Source of the DNA: Fidelibacterota bacterium
Lineage (GTDB): Bacteria > Fidelibacterota > UBA2242
Reading direction: 5' to 3'
Assembly: GCA_016936335.1 (NCBI GenBank)
Contig: JAFGXZ010000101.1
Span: 1-10,992, forward strand
DNA: 10,992 nucleotides
Positions 6,409-10,992 of the stretch are shown one piece after another. A program made the position numbers and the translations under genes. The notes under the pieces were generated by a model, which was not told the DNA's origin, searched no databases, and saw nothing but the letters and a program-made list of their open reading frames with translations. Position 1 is the stretch's first letter. The number at the start of each line of letters is the position of its first letter.

Positions 6409-7788
6409 ATGCCGAAATATATTCCCGAACCATTTAGAATAAAAGTTGTCGAGACAATAAAAAAAACCGATCGGGCAGAACGGGAGGAGATCCTAAAACA
6501 AGCCGGATACAACATTTTCAATATTCCATCAGAAAAGGTCTACATTGATTTACTGACCGATAGCGGGACAGGTGCAATGAGCGACAACCAGTGGGCCGGT
6601 ATCCAAACCGGCGATGAATCCTATGCTCATTGTCGAAACTGGTATCATTTTGAACAGGCCGTACAATCAATGACGGGCTTGAAATATATTATACCGACAC
6701 ACCAAGGGCGAGTTGCCGAAAATATTTTATTTTCAACAATACTGAAAAAAGGTATGTTCGTTCCCAATAATAATCATTTTGATACAACTAGGGCAAATAT
6801 TTTAGCAAATGGTGGGATTCCACTGGACCTAGTGATTGACGAAGGAAAAGATCCACAAAAATATCATCCCTTCAAGGGCAATATGGACATTGGTAAGTTA
6901 GAGTCGGTTCTCAACGAACACGGGCCGAAGAATGTCCCGGTGGTGTTTATTACAATTACCAATAACTCGGGCGGTGGCCAGCCGGTTTCCATGGAAAACA
7001 TTCGTCAGGTTCGTGATGTGTGTGATCGCTTTGGTGTACCCCTGTTTTTTGACGCCTGTCGATTTGCTGAAAACGCCTATTTCATCAAGCAGCGTGAAGT
7101 TGGTTATTCTTCCAAAAGTATTCCCGAGATTGTCCATGAGATGTTTAGTTACGTCGATGGTTGTACCATGAGCGCCAAAAAGGATGCCATTGTCAATATT
7201 GGCGGTTTTATGGCTTTTAATAATCCCAATCTGTTGGATCCGTTTAGAGAGAAGCTGATTCAAATTGAAGGGTTTCCCAGTTATGGCGGCTTGGCCGGAC
7301 GCGATCTGGAAGCGGTTGCCAGGGGGCTGATCGAGGCTCAGGATGAGGATTATCTGGCCTATCGCGTCGGACAGGTGAAATATCTTGGCGACTTACTGGA
7401 AAAAGGTGGTGTCCCAATATTGAAACCAACGGGCGGCCATGCAGTGTATATCAACGCTTTAAAATTTTCACCTCATATTTCCCGGGATCAATTTCCCGGA
7501 CAATCGCTGGTTGTAAACCTATATCTTGAATCAGGAATCCGCGCCGTTGAGGTTGGCAGCCTTATGTTTGCCCAAAAGGACTCGACAACGGGAAAGATAA
7601 GATATCCAAATTTGGATTTGGTGAGATTAGCACTTCCGAGAAGAGTATATACTGGTGGTCATCTGGAATACGTTGCCGAATCGGTTATCCGGCTTTATAA
7701 AAATCGTGAAAGTCTGAGAGGGATGCGTATTTTAGATCACCATGATTCACCGCTCCGGCATTTTTTCGCCCGATTGAGTTTTTTATAA
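6409..7788 (+). CDS. tnaA: Tryptophanase / tyrosine phenol-lyase family enzyme, probably tryptophanase
   Basis: A 459-residue cytoplasmic PLP enzyme of the beta-eliminating lyase family, which splits L-Trp to indole (tryptophanase, EC 4.1.99.1) or L-Tyr to phenol (tyrosine phenol-lyase), plus pyruvate and ammonia. Visible family motifs: EPFRIKVVET, YIDLLTDSGTGAMSDNQWAG, Y72 in GDESYA, IPTHQGR, D215 and R218 in FFDACRFAENAYFIKQRE, the PLP lysine K258 in MSAKKDA, Y292 in EGFPSYGGLAGRD, and VRLALPRRVYT. Specificity points to tryptophanase: D125 (FDTT) sits where tyrosine phenol-lyase has Thr124, V382 (AVEVG) where it has Arg381, and H451 (LRHFFARL) where it has a Phe. E. coli TnaA has Asp, Ile and His there. 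Other parts (MFSYVDGCTMS, DAIVNIGG) read more like tyrosine phenol-lyase. Length is between E. coli TnaA (471) and Citrobacter enzyme (456). GGAG at 6396-6399 supports the start. No TnaB permease or TnaC-like leader is nearby. Confidence 0.92.
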   Translation: MPKYIPEPFRIKVVETIKKTDRAEREEILKQAGYNIFNIPSEKVYIDLLTDSGTGAMSDNQWAGIQTGDESYAHCRNWYHFEQAVQSMTGLKYIIPTHQGRVAENILFSTILKKGMFVPNNNHFDTTRANILANGGIPLDLVIDEGKDPQKYHPFKGNMDIGKLESVLNEHGPKNVPVVFITITNNSGGGQPVSMENIRQVRDVCDRFGVPLFFDACRFAENAYFIKQREVGYSSKSIPEIVHEMFSYVDGCTMSAKKDAIVNIGGFMAFNNPNLLDPFREKLIQIEGFPSYGGLAGRDLEAVARGLIEAQDEDYLAYRVGQVKYLGDLLEKGGVPILKPTGGHAVYINALKFSPHISRDQFPGQSLVVNLYLESGIRAVEVGSLMFAQKDSTTGKIRYPNLDLVRLALPRRVYTGGHLEYVAESVIRLYKNRESLRGMRILDHHDSPLRHFFARLSFL

Positions 7789-7940
7789 TGGTTTAACCAG
7801 TTGGCACTCGCAGAAATTCGGACGAATTAGACTAAATAACGATATAAAATATTTTTCTTACAATAACCTTGCTTTTAGGGGCATATTGTTAATATTTTTA
7901 TGTGCGTTTTGAAAGGGATCTATTTCGGGGAGAATGGGAC
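7789..7940. other. 152-bp gap with small dyads, no clear terminator or promoter
   Basis: Just after the tryptophanase stop there are two small perfect dyads: TGGTT-T-AACCA (7789-7799) and AATTCG-GA-CGAATT (7815-7828). Neither is GC-rich or followed by a T-run, and their loops are too short for a normal intrinsic terminator. A poor promoter-like pair (TTGCTT 7869-7874 and TAATAT 7890-7895, 15-nt spacing) is the best seen before the next gene. Confidence 0.25.
7927..7932 (+). promoter_or_regulatory. Ribosome binding site GGGGAG that fixes the start at 7941
   Basis: GGGGAG lies 8 nt before the ATG at 7941. The frame is also open from a GTG at 7902, but no ribosome site precedes that codon and the 13 extra residues (RFERDLFRGEWD and the initiator) would lie ahead of the conserved domain start. 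The ATG at 7941 is therefore the better start. Confidence 0.7.
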
Positions 7941-8381
7941 ATGCAAAATTCCCGGCTTTATTTTGCCTATGCTGACAATATGAACGAGGACATCGTTAGA
8001 GATATTTGTCCCGGAGTTTCTTTTGAAGGAGTCGCCGAGCTGCGCGGCCACCGTCTAACCTTTAATTCTCAAGGAAAAATCACAATTACTGAAGACGAAT
8101 CATCTTCTATCTGGGGCATAGTCTGGTGTTTGTCGATGCGAGACATACATTTGTTAGATATTAAAGAGGTAGAGGCTCTGGGCGAATTTGAAAAACTCAC
8201 AAAAGAGCTTCATTTTATTGACGGACGAACCGCCGAAGCGTTTTTATATGTTACCGATGTTGGCGGAAGGCCCTCTTATAGCCGGAATTTGATGGACTTT
8301 ATTCTTGAGCAGGCATACTACTGGTCCCTGCCCGTCAACTACGTTGAGTTTTTAAAGAGTATCCGCGAAGAACACCAATAA
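7941..8381 (+). CDS. Gamma-glutamylcyclotransferase (AIG2/GGCT-fold) family protein
   Basis: A 146-residue cytoplasmic protein of the small beta-barrel GGCT fold. It starts with RLYFAYADNMNED (family form YFAYGSNL), then GVAELRGHRLTFN (compare human GGCT RLQDFKLDF), SIWGIVWCLSMRDIHLLDIKE and the helix ILEQAYYWSLPVNYVEFLKSI, which matches the LP-x-x-Y end of human GGCT. The catalytic glutamate of the family sits in LDxxEG; here it is E76 in LDIKEV, so it is kept, but the next Gly is Val. The substrate-binding YGSN loop reads YADN, keeping only Tyr and Asn. Family members release 5-oxoproline from gamma-glutamyl amino acids or gamma-glutamylamines; this one's substrate is unknown. It ends 4 bp before the convergent surface-protein gene, with no room for a separate terminator. 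Confidence 0.82.
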   Translation: MQNSRLYFAYADNMNEDIVRDICPGVSFEGVAELRGHRLTFNSQGKITITEDESSSIWGIVWCLSMRDIHLLDIKEVEALGEFEKLTKELHFIDGRTAEAFLYVTDVGGRPSYSRNLMDFILEQAYYWSLPVNYVEFLKSIREEHQ

Positions 8382-8385
8382 ATTA

Positions 8386-8643
8386 TCATTTCATCAGTAA
8401 TACTTTTTTATTAGAGATAAAGTTGCGGGCACTCATGCGGCAAATGTACATGCCGCCAGGGACTGGCGATCCATTGCTGTCCGTACCGTCCCAACTTACT
8501 TCATATATTCCCGGCTGATGAAAACCGTTTGCCAGGGACCTGATTTGTTTGCCGAGAACATCATAGATAGTAACCTCAACCGATCCCAACTCTGAGACAG
8601 AATATTTAATGGTCGTCTGTTGGTTAAAAGGGTTGGGATAGTT
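8386..8643 (-). other. C-terminal T9SS type A sorting domain of the surface protein
   Basis: This stretch encodes residues 784-868 of the partial protein and the stop. NYPNPFN opens the domain, IYDVLGKQIRSL is the central strand-turn, WDGTDSNGSPVPGGMY is the beta-hairpin characteristic of FlgD-like/T9SS tails, and KKVLLMK closes it. Such tails direct cleavage and release or attachment at the cell surface in Bacteroidetes and related phyla. Confidence 0.85.
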
Positions 8644-10992
8644 CTGTTGCAAAGCGTAACTTTTTGGCAGATAGCCGTTGCTGAATTTACTGTATCCGAT
8701 AGTTGTAAATATAAAGGGGTTAAAATTACTGTTTGATCCCCATGTTTGATTGCCGTTATTATCCGTGGCCACGACTTTCCAGAAATATTTGGTTTCCCGG
8801 TCGAGAGGAAACCCCGGCTGATAACTGGCATACAGACTATCGTCGGTTTCAATGAAAATCTCAAGGCTGTTTAAAGAAAAAGTACTGTCGGTAGAGTAGT
8901 AAAGAGTATATTGAACCGTTCCGGAAAGATCTTTATCAATACTGGCTTGCCACTGAAATTGGGCGTCTGTTAAAACAGAATCTTCATAAAATCTCGGTGA
9001 GACCAATTGAAAATAGCCCGGGGGATTATCATCGGCATTGACACCGAAATACTGAACATCTGACCATTCGCTTGTCAATCCTTCCTGATCAGTAGCGGCA
9101 ACCTGATATCCGTAATATTCATCCTCCTTTAGGTACACCAGTTGTACGCTTGGAACACCTTTTTCACTCTGGATGTAATAGTATTTATTTGGTTTTTTAG
9201 TTAAAAAATAGCGTATATCATAAACCAAATCACGTTCATATTGTCCCGGATCGGGATCATATGAGGGCAGCCAGGTGATCATAGGATCCGATGTGGCCAC
9301 AATTATTGAATCCTTCGGAATGAATCCTCCGGATACAGGTGCTGGCGGTTCCGGGATTTCATTAGTGATAAATGAGTTGATTGTTGACCACGTTGACATT
9401 GCGCCATGTGAATCAATGGCCCGAACCCGGTAGTAGTACTTTTTATTCTCTTCAAGTATTTGGTTCAGCTGATACCTGTTTTCAGATGGATTTGTTTGAA
9501 ATATTAGACAGCTTTGCTCGGTAAATAGCGCATCTGGTGATAGTTGAATTTGATAATATAGATTGAATTGCATATCAGAAAAATCCGGATCAACCGCGGG
9601 ATCCCAAAAAAGAGTTGGCCGACGGGAGTTGATCGTTTCTCCATCAGAGGGAACAAATCTGCCCTCAACAATTTGCGGTGGGTCGTTGACTTGATTATAA
9701 ACAAAACGAGATGGAATCTCTGGAGGTGGACCGCTGATATTAAATTTATCTAGTCCAATGATCCGCCAATAGTACAATTGATTGTCCCGAAGCTTCTCTT
9801 TGTCGTGAATAGAAGACAATATACAGGATAAAGTATCCAATTTGCTTATATCTGCAGCATGGGTAATTGATGGAATAGACTGATGAATAATTGGTGAAAT
9901 AAAACGACCATCCTTGTCAATTTCCAGAAGATAATGAATCGAGTCTCCAGGATCGGGATCAAAAATCGGCATCCATCTGAAGATTTGGGATTCGGCAATC
10001 TCTGTAAGATCGGTCGGTGAAAGGGTTATAACGGTGTTTGAGGGAGCTTCATTATACTGGTTCACGGTAAATTGCTTGATTTCGGACCAGGGCGATAAAG
10101 CATCTTCCAAATCAATGGAGCGCACTCGCCAATAATACAATGTGTTTTCAACCAGGGTTGTTTTCAGGCGAATTTGGGCTAAATTGTATTGACTATCCTG
10201 TGTAATAAATCGGGTATTGGTAAATGTTGAATCCCGACTGATCTGGACGCGGTATTTTATCCGATCACGAACATCATAATCGACGGCGGGATTCCATCTG
10301 AATAGCGGGCGCAGTGTTTTAATAATCTCCATATGTGGTGAAAACCCGGTTAATGGTGCCAATGGAGGCGTGTTTATATTATCATCATATTGAAAGTTGG
10401 CGTTGTCCCAAGCTGTAGAAACGTATCCGCCCCAGTTATCATTTATGGCGATCTGAATATCATAATAGTATCCATCCCGGAGTTTATTGAGATCGGCCCG
10501 GCCGAGCTGATATTGTGCCAAGTTATTGTATCCGACACTGAAATCTTCAGCCAATCCAAACCGGGAGGCGACTAAAAGGGAATAGGAAATATACTCAGTA
10601 TAAACAATTTCTTTTGTAATATGATCGATAATAATTAAGCTAAAAGACAAACGATCAACCCTGTCCGGATCGTCTTCAAATTGCCAAAGTATATATTGAT
10701 TTGGAGCGAGAATTTGTTTATCCAGCGGGGCTAAAATCCGGGGAATTGCCGGAACCCGATTACCGGCATTCAAGGTAAAACATCCGACCTGGTTGCTAAT
10801 TTGTGACGCACCTTTTGTGTCGATTGCGAGAACACGCCAGTAATATGTTTCGTGATTTTGTAGCTTATTCGGCAAGTAGCTGGTTGTCTGATTGGAAAGT
10901 CTGGTTCTGTTTACATAGTAATTAAAGGTTTGATCGGTCGAGTACTCATTGCTGTAGCTGACGCTATCGGCCCCAAATTTGGCGTCGGGATA
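8386..10992 (-). CDS. Large surface/secreted protein with FN3-like repeats and T9SS sorting domain, N-terminus beyond the window
   Basis: The frame is open from the right edge to a TGA at 8386-8388: at least 868 residues, with no start or signal peptide in the window. An in-frame TTG at 10875 is only an internal codon, since 39 more open codons lie before it. Most of the chain is seven fibronectin-III-like modules of about 110-125 residues. Each ends in a Y-Y/F-W-R/K-V strand with an A-x-D turn (for example YYWRVLAIDTKG, YYWRVRSIDLED, YYYRVRAIDSHG, YFWKVVATDNNG). Acidic DPDPGD-like stretches recur where strands begin (WNPAVDYD, WDPAVDPDFSD, WLPSYDPDPG). The last 85 residues (784-868) are a type IX secretion (Por) C-terminal sorting domain: NYPNPFN, TTIKYSV, VTIYDVLGKQI, YEVSWDGTDSNG, VPGGMYICRM and the final KKVLLMK. 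The protein is thus likely moved across the outer membrane and anchored or released there. Its binding partner or enzymatic domain, if any, would be in the missing N-terminal part. Confidence 0.88.
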   Translation of the reverse strand, partial: YPDAKFGADSVSYSNEYSTDQTFNYYVNRTRLSNQTTSYLPNKLQNHETYYWRVLAIDTKGASQISNQVGCFTLNAGNRVPAIPRILAPLDKQILAPNQYILWQFEDDPDRVDRLSFSLIIIDHITKEIVYTEYISYSLLVASRFGLAEDFSVGYNNLAQYQLGRADLNKLRDGYYYDIQIAINDNWGGYVSTAWDNANFQYDDNINTPPLAPLTGFSPHMEIIKTLRPLFRWNPAVDYDVRDRIKYRVQISRDSTFTNTRFITQDSQYNLAQIRLKTTLVENTLYYWRVRSIDLEDALSPWSEIKQFTVNQYNEAPSNTVITLSPTDLTEIAESQIFRWMPIFDPDPGDSIHYLLEIDKDGRFISPIIHQSIPSITHAADISKLDTLSCILSSIHDKEKLRDNQLYYWRIIGLDKFNISGPPPEIPSRFVYNQVNDPPQIVEGRFVPSDGETINSRRPTLFWDPAVDPDFSDMQFNLYYQIQLSPDALFTEQSCLIFQTNPSENRYQLNQILEENKKYYYRVRAIDSHGAMSTWSTINSFITNEIPEPPAPVSGGFIPKDSIIVATSDPMITWLPSYDPDPGQYERDLVYDIRYFLTKKPNKYYYIQSEKGVPSVQLVYLKEDEYYGYQVAATDQEGLTSEWSDVQYFGVNADDNPPGYFQLVSPRFYEDSVLTDAQFQWQASIDKDLSGTVQYTLYYSTDSTFSLNSLEIFIETDDSLYASYQPGFPLDRETKYFWKVVATDNNGNQTWGSNSNFNPFIFTTIGYSKFSNGYLPKSYALQQNYPNPFNQQTTIKYSVSELGSVEVTIYDVLGKQIRSLANGFHQPGIYEVSWDGTDSNGSPVPGGMYICRMSARNFISNKKVLLMK
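8770..10850 (-). repeat. Seven protein-level FN3-like module ends in the surface protein
   Basis: The YYWRV-type strand recurs near 10840, 10465, 10130, 9765, 9435, 9110 and 8775, so spacing is about 320-375 bp (107-125 codons). Between them lie N-x-x-P linkers (NTPPLAPL, NDPPQIVEG, NEIPEPPAP, NADDNPPG) and STDSTF/SRDSTF-like strand pieces. The DNA copies are too diverged to be recent duplications; the repeat is seen mainly in the protein. Confidence 0.8.

Noticed and set aside
7815..7828. AATTCG-GA-CGAATT dyad as a terminator of the tryptophanase gene
   Set aside because: The two-base centre cannot form a proper loop, and there is no GC-rich stem or T-run. It is better seen as a chance dyad or protein site.
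10390..10575. 61-codon plus-strand frame inside the surface-protein gene, and the similar one at 9568-9753
   Set aside because: Both lie antisense to continuous FN3-like coding sequence and have no ribosome site.
8386..10992. Tandem DNA repeat array or CRISPR in the surface-protein gene
   Set aside because: The periodicity is at protein level, with about 320-375 bp modules of strongly diverged DNA; there are no short identical repeats with spacers.

Overview
The window looks like ordinary chromosomal DNA of moderate GC content (around 40-45% by eye) from an environmental bacterium of the Fibrobacteres-Chlorobi-Bacteroidetes (FCB) superphylum or a neighbouring candidate phylum (Calditrichaeota, KSB1, Zixibacteria or Marinimicrobia-like). 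The main pointer is the C-terminus of the large secreted protein at the right edge: it starts with YPNPFN and ends in KKVLLMK, the form of a type IX secretion system (T9SS) sorting domain. A secreted PDZ protein at the left edge and strong AAGGAG-type ribosome binding sites fit this, but the phylum is an inference.

Layout. The left edge (1-964, minus) holds the N-terminal 321 codons of a secreted PDZ-domain protein that runs off the window. A 243-bp divergent intergenic region follows, with a plausible sigma70-type promoter for each direction and a 15-nt perfect dyad between them. Rightwards come a YifB/ComM-family AAA ATPase (1208-2755), then a tight three-gene cluster (2869-5339): an ABC-2 type exporter ATPase, its six-helix permease, and a secreted LolA-fold protein whose start overlaps the permease stop by one base. 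Next are a PadR-family regulator (5434-5949) and a 98-residue membrane protein with a lysine-rich helical tail (5966-6262). A tryptophanase/tyrosine phenol-lyase family enzyme follows (6409-7788), with active-site residues of the tryptophanase type. Then comes a gamma-glutamylcyclotransferase-like protein (7941-8381). The right edge (8386-10992, minus, convergent, 4-bp gap) holds at least 868 residues of a surface protein with seven fibronectin-III-like modules and the T9SS sorting domain; its N-terminus lies outside.

How the genes may work together. The ATPase, permease and LolA-like protein probably form one export unit that spans the inner membrane and reaches into the periplasm. The PadR gene just downstream is a natural candidate for its regulator, since PadR repressors often sit next to ABC exporters. 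The tryptophanase and the cyclotransferase-like gene look like independent metabolic genes. The two edge proteins belong to the cell envelope or surface. I see no rRNA, tRNA, CRISPR array, insertion sequence, prophage or clear intrinsic terminator, and no gene-free stretch longer than 300 bases. I found no convincing unknown multi-gene system; the most interesting items are the exporter/LolA-like/PadR neighbourhood, the mixed tryptophanase/tyrosine phenol-lyase enzyme, the edge PDZ protein and the dyad in the divergent promoter region.
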